A program made the translations under genes and the position numbers. Below are positions 47,044-58,099 of a stretch of DNA of 64,000 nucleotides, one piece after another. Under the pieces are notes generated by a model. It saw nothing but the letters and a program-made list of their open reading frames with translations. It did no database searches and had not been told where the DNA came from. Each line of letters opens with the position of its first letter. The first letter of the stretch is position 1. This stretch comes from Diphasiastrum complanatum (Eukaryota > Streptophyta > Lycopodiopsida > Lycopodiales > Lycopodiaceae), in assembly GCA_029204225.1 (NCBI GenBank), contig CM055103.1, positions 45,854,611 through 45,918,610 of the forward strand, in the 5' to 3' direction.

Positions 47044-47497
47044 GCTACTTGAAACAGTCAACTGACTATAGGCATTGACTTTGTAGTTACTAGTTTGGCA
47101 ATGCCTATTTTATTTCGTCCGTACATGAGTTGGCTTGCTGTTTTACAAGGCTTCATTTTAGGCAATGTACGATGTTTTGAATTTTTTTGTATGATTTGTA
47201 CCAAGGATGGAGGACAACTTTTAATTGCAATTAGAGGTGATTCTGTTTTGCATATATGCCATGTTCGCAATGCTCAAATCTCACCTGACAGTGCGAGTAA
47301 GAACACCTGATGAAGGAGCATTTTGACCACTAGTGGAAAATCTGGCTGATAGGCATGTTGGAACATTATGTGGATGCCTATTGAAGCAATACTTGTGTTG
47401 TTAAAGAGTCATGACATGGTGGACCTAGAGATGGACCACAATTTTTGTATCGAGTCTCTAACAATTGCTCTTTGTTTGTATAATCCCTACAGATGGA

Positions 47498-47503
47498 AAT
47501 AAA
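47498..47503 (+). terminator. Candidate polyadenylation signal for DML1
   Basis: AATAAA lies 455 bases after the stop codon in otherwise unremarkable AT-rich DNA. Plant 3' ends use loose signals, so this is only a candidate. Confidence 0.35.
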
Positions 47504-47774
47504 TGCTCAATCTAGAGTTACAGCCACCATCTACCTCTTGGCTATTCTGTCACAGTTTTTTTTCAAGTTGGCTTGCCATAGAACCTTCAGAAGATGGAAC
47601 ATTTATGAGAGATTCTCCAAGAAAGTTAGAGCATTAAATGGTTGTACAGCCTGCATGCTATTGACCACTAATATGTAGGAGAACTGTAGTCTCATCAATA
47701 TTTCAAAGAAAACTGTCAAAAATATATAATCAAGATCATAATACCGATTTCACACAAAGAAAGAAAGAGTGTCA

Positions 47775-47834
47775 ACTGAAATATTGGTCATTTCAAGTAA
47801 CACCACTGAAATATTGGTCATTTCAAGTAACACC
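47775..47834. repeat. 30-bp perfect tandem duplication
   Basis: The unit begins ACTGAAATATTGGTCATTTC. Copies at 47775 and 47805 abut. It is in the 3' flank of DML1, where 47504-48468 otherwise shows no gene. Confidence 0.93.
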
Positions 47835-48468
47835 TTTTCTAGCATTCTGGATGCTCAAGTGCATCTGGTTACTACAAGCATTCAAATGCAATAATACCTT
47901 GACAAACCTGGCCATAATCTGTAGTTTATATGGCTTTTCTATGCTGACAATTATGCAAAAAGGCAAACAAGGTAACAATTGAACAAGGAAGATTGACCTG
48001 GAAATATGTTGTGTTGCTTGACGAGTCTTTTTGCTGGAGTAAATCTTAAATTAATCAGGTTTCTCATTTTTGGATATGATCAACTACATGAGACAATTTT
48101 GTATGACGTTGGACAAAAAAAAGCCCTTGTCTCATTCCAGCAAGACTTAGGAATGAATTCACGCAATTGAAATGGGATTAGAGTAAATTGAAATAGGATC
48201 AAGGTCGAATGCAGTTAATTAAAATTTCCAATCCTAGGAAGGTGTGCAGCCCTTGCTTTTCTCCCGTTAAAGGCGAGGTTCTAATCTTTCCTTGAATGGA
48301 AAAACATGTTTCATTTATGACTATAGTGAATTACTCGATATTTACTTGCAACAAAATTGACCCAACCTATGCTTTGAGCATTTATCCTCTTGTTTTTGGA
48401 CTTCGTTCTCGTTCCGACATTGTAGTAAGGGGTTTTTTGCATGGAGTTGGCTACACAACAAATCTGTT

Positions 48469-49830
48469 TGTTGGAATAGAACTAAGACTTGTAACCTAAA
48501 CCTAGAAATATTAAGGATCGGTATTTCAATTCAGAGCAACATGAGCAACAAGATTGACACACACTTACAATGATATTTGATCATAAGATTTGAAGAGCTA
48601 CGAATCTATTGGAAACAACTACATAGAACCAATCAAGAAACTTGAGGGGGGTTAGTTGCAATCTAGAACACATGTTTGACATAAATGTTGGCTCATGGCC
48701 CATCTACCACAACATATAAGGAGAAATATGAAGCATCAAAGTGAGTATAGAACCTTCAATGAAGCGTGTGCAAATGTTGTTAAGAGGATGAGAGGTAAGG
48801 AACAAATTATGATAGTTTTTGTAAGCAATCCAAAAGTACAGCATAGGCAGCAAGGCAAGTCGTGATGATACACCATACACAAGTCTTTTGTGACTTTTTC
48901 CTTTATGCACAAAGAGCTATCCATGCAAGCATTGAAAAATTGGTCTATTTTTTTTTCAGACACTCTTTTTCTAACGTAAAAGAAAGCATTTAATATCTAG
49001 TCCTTTATTGTCCAGGGGTATGTATTTAAGCCTACCGACCTCTAACTACCTCAAAAGCATGTCTGATTGGTGTTTTTTCAAACAAATACTAACACTCCCA
49101 CTCAAGCATTTGCCTCACAATCTGATATTAAATGAGTAATGCTTTTCTTTAGTGAGGCTTTTGGTGAGTAGATTTGTTGCCATATCTTTTGAAGGTATTA
49201 CTCCGAATGCGTTTCCTATTTCTATCACAAAATGATATTTTATGTCTACGCGTTTTGTCCTATAAAATAAACCATTTATGGTAAAGGTTGTAGTCTCTTG
49301 GTTATCACAAGATATTTTGGTTGGTTATGTAATATTAAAATTCTTGAATAGCTTTCTAACGCAGATGCACTCATTGAGTCCCTCCACAATTGCCATGGCT
49401 TTGCCTATATTGTAAACAAGTCAAGCACAAGGTCCTATCTCCTATTCCAATTAACAAAAGAACCAACGAGCAACACAGTGAAATGGCCATTGCAGACCTC
49501 CTTGTATTTGGGTCTCCTAGACTTCTAGGTCTTTCTTTTCTAGTACTTGTATCAAATCTTGTAGTCCAATATTTTCCTAAATCCTTCATTACAAAGGCAT
49601 CAAATAGTTGACATTTCTCATGTTTCTTTGAATATGGCCATTGCATCCAAGACTAAGGTCATTAACATGAATATGCATAAGATAAGCTCTCTCAAAGAAA
49701 CCCTTACCACCCCTTTTTGTCTTATGATGTATACTATGGGATTTGTTGCCACATATGGTTCTTTGAGGAGGGAGTGGATACATCTTTCTCTTAATAGTTA
49801 GTGTTGTTGTTACTCATTCTTGCTTGGGAA
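48469..49830 (-). mobile_element. Ty1/copia remnant: gag knuckle, RNase H end and 3' LTR (minus)
   Basis: The 3' LTR runs on the minus strand from 49094 (TGTTAGTATTTG) to 48469 (TATTCCAACA), 626 bases, preceded by a purine-rich GAGTGGGAG. Upstream, frames read RTKRVDIKYHFVIE and PSKDMATNLLTKSLTKEKH (49270-49130), the end of copia RNase H. Further up, at about 49780-49600, is a degraded CCHC-like knuckle (LGCNGHIQRN). Protease, integrase and most of the reverse transcriptase are missing. Confidence 0.75.
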
Positions 49831-50296
49831 TACCACAATGTGAGATTTTTGTTATAAATCAAGAGTTTACTATCTTGGGCTATCTCAAGTTAAATTTTAT
49901 TCTTTCCATGTATATTTTTCAAAGATACATGGTCTCAAATCTTCCAAGGGTATGTTCTTTTGTTATTCTCAGTAAGTGGCAAACTCTCAAGTTTCCTCAA
50001 TTGGTTTCTTGTGGTTTTCTTTGTGGCAAAAGCTTGACAATTGAGATGGAATGTCTGTATGACATGGAAAAATGAATGATGAAGATTAAATGAGGTGTGG
50101 ACCCACAATGTACACCTCTGGCAATAACTCTACACAGAACATGAAATTCACCTACAAGCACCTAGCAGCCCATGTTAACTACGCTCACAAAACCTACTAT
50201 CATGCTGACTACAACTAAAAGTCTACCTGTTTACCAAATTATATGATAAATAAGCCTAATTAATTTTTTTTACACAAAAGACACACATGTCTAGTG

Positions 50297-50298
<2 letters not shown>

Positions 50299-50326
<28 letters not shown>
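50299..50326. repeat. (CA)14 microsatellite
   Basis: CA tract of 28 bases at the left edge of the copia pol fragment. Confidence 0.95.
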
Positions 50327-50327
<1 letters not shown>

Positions 50328-50329
50328 GC

Positions 50330-52178
50330 ATGCACTCTACGACCCCGATACCCAACAAATTTTATTAAGCAGGGATATAGTCTTTATCGAGGATCAGTTC
50401 ATTGACTTCAAAGACAAAGGTAAAGCTCCATGTGAACCTTCTACACCTGCCAATTCGAGCCTCAGGCTCCATCGTGCCTATACTCGACAGCGAATCAAAG
50501 AAAGATATTGTTGCTACTCAGCAACAACCCGACCAAGGAATGGATCAACAGCCAATGCGACCTCCAAAAAGATCGAACTGAGTGCACACACAGCCCACGA
50601 GGTATATTCATGAGTTTGTTTGTCTTTTAATGTAGGAACCGAGTACAGTCGAAGAGGCACTTAGCCAATCAGACTTTGATCTCTAGAGAGAAGCTATGGA
50701 CAAAGAGTATTTCTCTATGATCAAGAACTAGACATGGTCATTGGTCAAACTACCTGCTGGCAACAATCTTATTAATTGCAAATGGCTCTTCAAGATCAAG
50801 TACAAAGTTGACGGGAGTATTGAATGAAGGAAGGCCCAACTAGTAGATAGAGGATTTTCTCAAATTCCAAACATCGACTACAATGAGACCTTCAGTCCAG
50901 TAATCAAACATTCATCAATCAAAGTCCTCTTATCTTTTGTTGCTGCAGCTGACGACCTTGAAGTACATCAACGTGATGTACAGACAACGTATCTGAATGG
51001 AGTTATAGATGAAGACATTTATGTTTTTGAAGGTATGAAAAATCATGTCTATAAACTCTACAAGGCACTTTATGGCTTGAAACAATTAGCAAGAGCTTGG
51101 TTTTAGAGGATCAACACATTGCCGATTCTAATATTTATTTCAAGTCATTGCAACATTTCTTCATTATCATCACCTTGTATGTCGACAATACTTTGCTTTT
51201 CAGCAATAGTACCGATCAGGTGAAAGATGCTAAACAAATGTTGTCTTTTGAATTCGACATCACCGATCTGGGTGAGGCTCACTATTGCCTTCGAATTCAA
51301 ATCCATTGAGACAGAGAGAGACGATTGACTTACATCACTCAACAAAGTTATCTTTATAATACTCTCATCAGATATAATTTAATTAATTGTAAAGAAGCTC
51401 ACTCACCAATGGATCCAAGCCTGCGATTGTCAAAGGACCAATGTCCTTAGGCAAGGCATGAAAATGAGCAAATGAGAGAATATCTGTAGCAGTCGGTACT
51501 CCTCTCTCTCATGTATGCAATGGTCTGTACAAGACCTGACATCGCTTTTGCAATTAGCTCATTAATCCAATTCATGGCTAATTCTAGAATCATACATTGG
51601 AAGGCTCTTATCAGAGTCATGAGGTATATTCGAGCTACAACAGACCTGTGCATCTGCTATGGAGAGGTGGACGACAACAATCTTCATCAGCTAAGTGAAT
51701 ATTTAGATGCAAGCTGGGGAGGAGATGTAGATACTCATAAATCCACATCTGGATTTACATTCTTCTTCAACGACGGTCCAATCTCCTGAAATAGTCATAA
51801 GCAAACCTCTATCGCTCTCTCATCTACAGAAGCTAAATACATTGCTGCTTCTCAAGCTATTAAAGAGACAATTTGTTTGAGAAATTTACTGTCAGATATT
51901 AATCTGAACCAATACACTCCTACAATTATGATTTGTGATTAGTAGAGTGCCATTGTCTTATCGGCCAACCCTAGATTTCACTCTAGGAGTAAGCATGTTG
52001 AAATCCGATATCACTATGTAAGGAGTAATATTCTCGACAGAGAGGTAGGCTTAACGTACTCTCAGACGCAAAACATGATCGCAGATGTGTTTGCCAAGGC
52101 TTTGAGCATCGATGCAAACAACAAATTTTGTGCATTTCTTAGTCTAAAGATCAAGGCATTTACGGATCTAAATTAAGG
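50330..52178 (+). mobile_element. Ty1/copia reverse transcriptase and RNase H (broken)
   Basis: Plus-strand pol. The linker LYDPDTQQILLSRDIVFIED is at 50338. The reverse transcriptase spans about 50640-51310: INCKWLFKIKYKVDGSIE, then FSQIPNIDYNETFSPVIKHS, VHQRDVQTTYLNG, YKLYKALYGLKQLARAW, and LYVDNTLLF where YVDD is usual. RNase H spans about 51480-52175: RPDIAFAISSLIQFMANSR, ASWGGDVDTHKSTSGFTFF, ALSSTEAKYIAASQAIKE, SKHVEIRYHYVRS. Stops and a frameshift near 51100 show it is dead. The altered catalytic motif (YVDN) would abolish activity by itself. PPT and LTR follow. Confidence 0.9.
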
Positions 52179-52184
52179 GGGGTG

Positions 52185-52763
52185 TGTTGGATTTACTTTC
52201 TCTACTCTCCTAAATTCCATGTTAATCTAGCTCCATTCATATTGCTGCAATCTTACATGCATTATCGCACAGTCTGTAGAAATACTCTATTGTTGAAGAC
52301 ACAGACAAGAGAATGGCAGCCCGACTTGTCAAAGTCACCCGACTTGTCGGAGTTGGCCGACTTATCGGAGTTGGCCGACTTATCGGTGAAACCTGACTTG
52401 GTCGACCTATCGAGGGAGTCCGACCTATCGACTCAACCAGCTATCGTCAGGAACAATCAAAAGACTATCTTGACTCCATTGACTATCGGTAGCGACATGC
52501 TCGACTCCGAATAGTCGAAGCCTTCTCACGCCCACTCTCTGTATTGTGCAACTACTTGGACAATGATAGCAGCAACCACGATCTACTCTAAGACGACGCA
52601 ACAGCTCCATGCCACCTTCTTATACATACATCTGCTCAACTGTAAATTGTATATAGTTGATCATTGTGATCAATCAATATCGTAGATCATAACCAGATGA
52701 AATAAACTGATTTCACATATGCTCGATATTGGAGGGTTTGTGGATATCGAGGCAATCCTAACG
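52185..52763 (+). mobile_element. 3' LTR of the copia element
   Basis: Opens TGTTGGATTTAC directly after the purine tract TAAGGGGGGTG (52174-52184). It closes near GGCAATCCTAACG, which is the inverted match of the start with the final CA decayed to CG. It is about 579 bases, with an internal 18-bp repeat at 52322-52440. No 5' LTR partner is found in the window. Confidence 0.75.
52322..52440. repeat. 18-bp degenerate tandem repeat within the LTR
   Basis: Units of CGACTTATCGGAGTTGGC and variants repeat several times, drifting to forms such as CGACCTATCGAGGGAGTC. The periodicity of 18 gives a DLSELA-type peptide repeat in frame, although this is an LTR. Confidence 0.85.
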
Positions 52764-52769
52764 AAAGTT

Positions 52770-53958
52770 AATAAGTGAGAGAGATTTGGCACCCTGCGTG
52801 TATAAGTCCAACCTGGTGATCACATAGAGATTTGATTATTAAAAAAGTTAATAAAAGGACTTTAGGCCTTTTTGCAAGACTTTTAATGTCGCAGGGCCTA
52901 AATGTCAAGTTAGAAAATAAAATAGGACTTCCCACCAAAATTGGTTTAAAATTCAAATTCGAATTGGTTCCCTCCAATTTTTGAATTGAGTTCCCTCCAT
53001 TTTTTGAGACTTAGGTTAGAATTAGCTACTATAAAGAGGTGCAAACTCGAGTTTGTAAAAGATGTTTCATTTTCATTTCAATACAAGCAGGTTGGCCCTC
53101 TTATGAAATGGATGTGGAATGTCCTTGATCTCTATCTCTTTTCCTCCATCTCTCATGTTTCTTGTGGTTGCTAATTGTTGGGTTTGATTATTGTTGGATT
53201 TGCTAATTCTTATATTTTTTGTGATAGAGAAAAGGAGAGAGAGAAGGGTAAGCGATCATCTTTGTGAATTTAGTGTTAATGGTTGTAGGGTTAATGCTAG
53301 TGTTAATGGATCTTAGTGTTAATTTTGGATCATCAATGCATGTTGGATTTTGCTATATGCTATCGCTCTCATGGGATCGAACCTCCGCGTGACATCTAAC
53401 CTCGTCTCCTTGATGCTTGTGTGCTTGGATCTAGGGTTGAGGATAGGGTAGGAAATAGCCCCACAACAATTTTGGCACCGTTGTTGGGGAGCTACACCAA
53501 TTTATCAGTTTGCAGCATGTTTGGATGGGTGTTAGCTTGCATTAGGCATCTTGTTTTCGCATAAGTAGGGTTAAAATTGTATTTTAGGGTTAGATTGAGA
53601 GTGATTTTGCTTGATTTGAGTGGATCTTCTTGTTTGAAATCTAATACGATTGTTGAGAAGGGGAAGCTACTCAGATCACCATTCTTAAGATCCATTTGGA
53701 TTAGAGAAATCAGAGAAAACAACAAAAATTGGTCATTTTGGCTAGATTTGAGCAAAAAGGAGACAAAATTGTGATTAGATCTGATAACTTTTTACCCTCT
53801 TATAGAAAACCTTTGTCACGTTGCAGTAAGCTTTGGTTTCACTCACAGAACCTTTAGATTGAAGGCCAAAGGTTATTTCCCAGCGTATTTGCAAAAACAT
53901 GATAATAACCATCTGAAAACACCAAAAAATCATCAAAACCCTAAAAAATACAAAATAT
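52770..53958 (+). mobile_element. Gypsy 5' LTR, primer site and leader
   Basis: LTR-like sequence with CTATAAAGAGG near 53028 ends CCCCACAACA. It is followed by TGGCACCGTTGTTGGGGA (53473-53490), close to the Athila-type tRNA-Asp primer site. Non-coding leader follows to about 53958, where pol sequence starts abruptly inside RNase H. This LTR does not resemble the 3' LTR at 56306, so the two ends belong to different elements or a deletion has joined them. Confidence 0.5.
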
Positions 53959-53959
53959 C

Positions 53960-55182
53960 TTATTAATAATACTTGCACAACTGGTCATATTACTCGATGG
54001 ATCCTATTACTAAGAGAATTTGAGTTTAGGATCATGGTTCGAAAGGGAGTTCAACATTTTTTAGTAGATCATCTATCTCGAATCCCTAACCTTCCAACTC
54101 CAGATCAAGGCGTCAATGATGATTTACCTGATGCCATCTTATTTCAAGTTGACTCTACACCCATTTGGGCCAAGGATATCATAGAATATTTAACTTCAGG
54201 GTAGATGGACCCATCCTTATCTAAACTTGAACAACGTGCATTGCTCCTCAAAACCAAACCTTATATGTTAATTGTAGGCCAACTTTAAAAGAAAGGGTTA
54301 GATAAAATTATCCGACGTTGTCTTACTGACGGTGGAATACCCTCTGTTATCTCCCTAACTCATGAACGAGTTGAAGCAGGTCATTTCTCTTCTGAAATGA
54401 CTACCAAGAAAATCCTCTTGGCCAGATTTTGGTGGCCAACTCTTTTTAAGGATACACACATCTACACTAAGGCTTGTGATGTTTGTCAAAGAACTAAACG
54501 ATTTCAAACGACCGACTACATGCCTTTACACCCTGTCACAACTGATCAAGCTTTCCAGAATTGATTATGTTGGACCGATTAGTCCTGCGACTAGACACAC
54601 TCAATCAAGATATATCGTCGCTTGAGAATTGATTATGTTGGACCAATTAGTCCTACTACTAGACACACTCAATCAAGATATATTGTAGTAGTCACGGACT
54701 ATTGTACCAAATGGGCTGAAGCTAGAGTTGTTCGCAATGCTGATGCTAGTTCTATCACAAAATTTATCTATGAACAGGTTATCGTTCGTTTTGGTTGCCC
54801 CCTAGAACTTATCAGCGATAGGGGGACACATTTCCTTAACTCTGTCATAGCAGATGTGCTTTTAAAATTTTTTGTGGTATATCGTAAAAGTTCTTAGTAT
54901 TATCCACGATGCAATGGCCATGCAAAATCCACCAACAAAATATTATGTGGTGTTCTGACCAAGACCATCGAGTCCAGCCGATCTGATTGGGAACTAAAAC
55001 TTCACGTTGCTCTATGGGCCTATCGCACTACCCTGAAGAGAGCCACAAGTCTAACTCCTTTCCAGCTAGAGGAAGCTGTCATGCCTGTGGAATTCCATAT
55101 TCCATCCCTACGAGTAGCCTATAATCTCGAGCTAGAACATCGACAGATCCTAGCTAATAGATTATTCCACCACCAATCAAGG
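53960..55182 (+). mobile_element. Ty3/gypsy (Tat-like) RNase H end and integrase, plus copy
   Basis: Starts within RNase H (CTTGHITRWILLLREFEFRI). It continues into the spacer, the HHCC zinc-binding part of integrase (SLTHERVEAGHF ... CDVCQRTKRF; about 54345-54510) and the core (RIDYVGPISP, VTDYCTKWAEARVV, ISDRGTHF; 54622-54840). The third catalytic residue is lost: the minus copy has NGQAESTNK while this copy reads NGHAKSTNK, Glu to Lys by one G-to-A change. The C-terminal GPY part is missing. Sequence jumps from the EHRQILANRLF region straight into ORF3. A 68-bp tandem duplication at 54557-54692 shifts the frame. Confidence 0.88.
54557..54692. repeat. 68-bp tandem duplication in integrase
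   Basis: AGAATTGATTATGTTGGACC at 54557 recurs at 54625, and the rest of the unit matches with a few substitutions. 68 is not a multiple of three, so it breaks the integrase frame. Confidence 0.92.
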
Positions 55183-56213
55183 CCTCACTATGATGAATCA
55201 GATGGTAGTGATAGGACAGGATTTCAACAGCCTCCACTAACAAATCAAGGCTTGTCGTTTCAAGGACAACCTCAAGTGCAAGTAGCCCAACCACCAACCA
55301 ATCCTCAGGGCACTGGTGGTACTTCCTCCCAACACCATTTCACCTCTACCGCTTCTAACCCCATCGACCCAACTAATTTTCTTTTCCATGCCACTTCTCT
55401 CTAGAATCCCAACGCATTGCTGCATCTAACCCTTCACCTCCTCTATCCCCTGAACCCGATCCACAAACGAAACACGCCTTAGCTGTTGAAGCACCAACAA
55501 TAAGACACCAAATCTCTCCAAATGCACCTAGCAAGGAGCAACTCATCTCCCAAGTGTTCACCAGAAAGTATCAACCGAAGGAGCGAGGCGACTACATTTT
55601 GCCAAACCTCAACCACTGCAAAACTCATAAGGAAGCAGTAAAGCTCTTGGACCCACTTGGCACCATCAGCTATTTTTACAGAGCAAAACATCCATGTAAC
55701 GGTATCTTGAAGCACCTGCATATATGCGCACCAATCCATACTATTATCCGGTGGCACCTCGAGAATTATTTTTTATCAAAAAGCTTAAAAATAAGATTTA
55801 TTGGCCCAAACTCATAGGTGTAAACACAAGCAACCCAGTAGATGATATGATTACCAATTACCGTGAAAACCAAAGGCACCATGGCAGTCCAGATCGCAAC
55901 GTACGATATTTGGCGGATAACTATGGCTTGGAAGCATTTTTGGCAGAACTGAAAGGATATTGGGATAGAGGGCTCCCACCAATTGCCATAGACATCAACA
56001 AGCCCTTGTAGACTGAAGATGATCATATCAACGTTGCGCGGCTTTATTATCGGGCATCCCTCACTTCAGCCCTTCATGCCGACATGATCGAGATCTGAAA
56101 AATCCATGGATTCCTGCAAGGCATGTTCCATTACTACAAGCAACTACCCTTTCTTAATAAATTACGTTGGCAGATGATGGAGGGCATTGGCAACAAGATG
56201 TACCAATCTTGAC
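55183..56213 (+). mobile_element. Gypsy ORF3 copy 2 (plus), N-terminally deleted
   Basis: The same protein as the minus copy at 58-61 kb, joined here directly to integrase. The parts are a Gln/Pro-rich linker (55220-55400) and a conserved domain: KYQPKERGDYILPNLNHCKT, then NKIYWPKLIGVNTSNP, FLAELKGYWDRGLPPIAIDI and DDHINVARLYYRASLTSALH. A tail reading IHGFLQGMFHYY ends near 56210. A stop (TGA) follows DMIEI, where copy 1 has Trp. The N-terminal part and coiled coil present in copy 3 are absent. Function is unknown. It is followed 80 bases later by the PPT and LTR. Confidence 0.8.
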
Positions 56214-56305
56214 AACAATAGTCTCGCCTCCAAAAAGCTCAAAAGATCCAGGACGAAAAAGCTTCTATTGGTGTGGGACCACCAATCCAATAAGGAGGGG
56301 GATAA

Positions 56306-57125
56306 TGTTAGCAACTGTGCAAACACAGTGAAAAATATAAAATAAAATAAAACTCTGTGGCATGTGTATTGTAAGCCCACGTATGAGTATTTGCCAATAA
56401 ACTTATACTATGGCATGTGTTTTGTAGGTCCATGAGTAGGAGCTTAAAAATAATAAAATAACTTAGACTTAGACTTAGAACTTAGATTTAAGAAACTTAA
56501 GCTTAGAAAGATTTTAAGTTATCTTAAGCTATCTTAAGTCCCAAGTTAGAAACTCCTAAAGTTCTAAGTTTTAAGTTAAAAGTTTTTAGAAGCCTTAGAA
56601 TGGCTAGTTTAGAACTAATCCCATAAACTAGTGGATGCTTATGGAAGGCCCTCCTTGCTATAAGAGGAGAGGTATTTCTCATGTATGGAACACTTTTGAG
56701 ATTAAGCTATCTTGCTCTCTATTTTGGAGAATTATCATTCTATTTCATTGTGTTCCCCTTGGGAAGGTGCATAGCTTGAGGGAAGGTGCTCGAGCCTCCT
56801 CTTGCCTCCTTCTCATCGGTTTGTATTGTGGCGCGTTTCTATTTGTTCTATGCTTAGTATTAGCCGCAATCTTATTTCTATTACCCCTTGGGTGTTAAGT
56901 CGGATTTAGTTTAGTGATCTGCTAGTTGGGAAGCCTTATCAAGGTTTTTATTGTTTTGTTAATCTTGGCTAGTTGGGTAAACCTTAGTCACATTAGTTTT
57001 TATTTCCGTTCTGAGCACCAGTTGGGAAAGCCTTGGTGCTCCCTTCCTTCTTGTTTATGTTTCACAGTTGAAAGCTTTTTGTAGAACTTAGAAGGTGGAC
57101 GAACGGTCTACCACTATGCTATGCA
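56306..57125 (+). mobile_element. 3' LTR of the plus gypsy element
   Basis: Starts TGTTAGCAACTG after the purine tract AAGGAGGGGGAT. It carries CTATAAGAGGAG near 56659. Homology to the inverted LTR on the right stops around 57125, so the end is approximate and could lie up to 57179 (CCAACA). Confidence 0.75.
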
Positions 57126-57183
57126 CAAATCCCCGCTTAGACAGAGCCACCATAGAAGAGTTAGTTTTACGTCCAACAACGGA

Positions 57184-57981
57184 TGTAGTATAGTGTAGAA
57201 GGGTGTGTCCACTTTCTAAGATCTACATGAAGCTTACCATGGAAATGAAAAGTGCAAACAAAAGGGAAATGAGAGCACCAAGGCTTCCCATTTGGTGCTC
57301 GGAATGAAAGCAAACCAAGGTTTGGCTAAGGCTTTCCCAGCTAGCCAATACCTACTAAGAAATAAACCTTGCTAACTAGCGGTACCCAACTACCAAAGGC
57401 GACTAATTTAATTCCTACTTAACACCCAAAGGGAGATAAAATATACATTGCGGCTAATACTAGGCAAATTAGCAATAATGAACATGCCACAATAAAAAAA
57501 CTGATGAAAAGGAGATAAGAGGAGGCCCGAGCACCTTCCCTCAAGCTATGCACCTTTCCAAAGGAAACACAATGAAATACAAAATAATCACAAAGTAATT
57601 TGTCATTATCTCAAAGTGATCCATACATCAGAAATAACTCTCCTCTTATATCAAGGAGGGCCTTCCATAAGCATCCACTAGTTTATGGGATTAGTTCTAA
57701 ACTAGCCATTCTAAGGCTTCTAAAAACTTCTAACTTAGAACTTAGAACTTTAGGAGTTTCTAGCTTGGTACTTAAGATAACCTAGAATCTTTCTAAGCTT
57801 AAGTTTTTTAAGTCTAAGTTTAAGTTATTTTATTATTTTTAAGCTTCTACTCATGGACTTACAAAACACATGCCATAGTAGAAAATTATTGGCAAATACT
57901 CAAACATGGGCTTACAAAACACATGCCACAAAGTTCTATTTCTTTTTAATATTTTTCTCTGTGTTTGCACAATTGCCAACA
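57184..57981 (-). mobile_element. 3' LTR of the minus gypsy element
   Basis: On the minus strand it opens TGTTGGCAATTG after AAGGAGGGGGATAA and is homologous throughout to the LTR at 56306-57125. The inner end is approximate. About 60 bases of non-homologous DNA separate the two LTRs. Confidence 0.75.
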
Positions 57982-58099
57982 TTATCCCCCTCCTTATTGA
58001 ATTGGTGGTCCCACACCAATTGAAGCTTTTTCGTCCTGGATCTTTTGAGCTTCCTAGAGATGAGACTGTTGTTGTCAAGATTGGTAGATCTTGTTGCCA

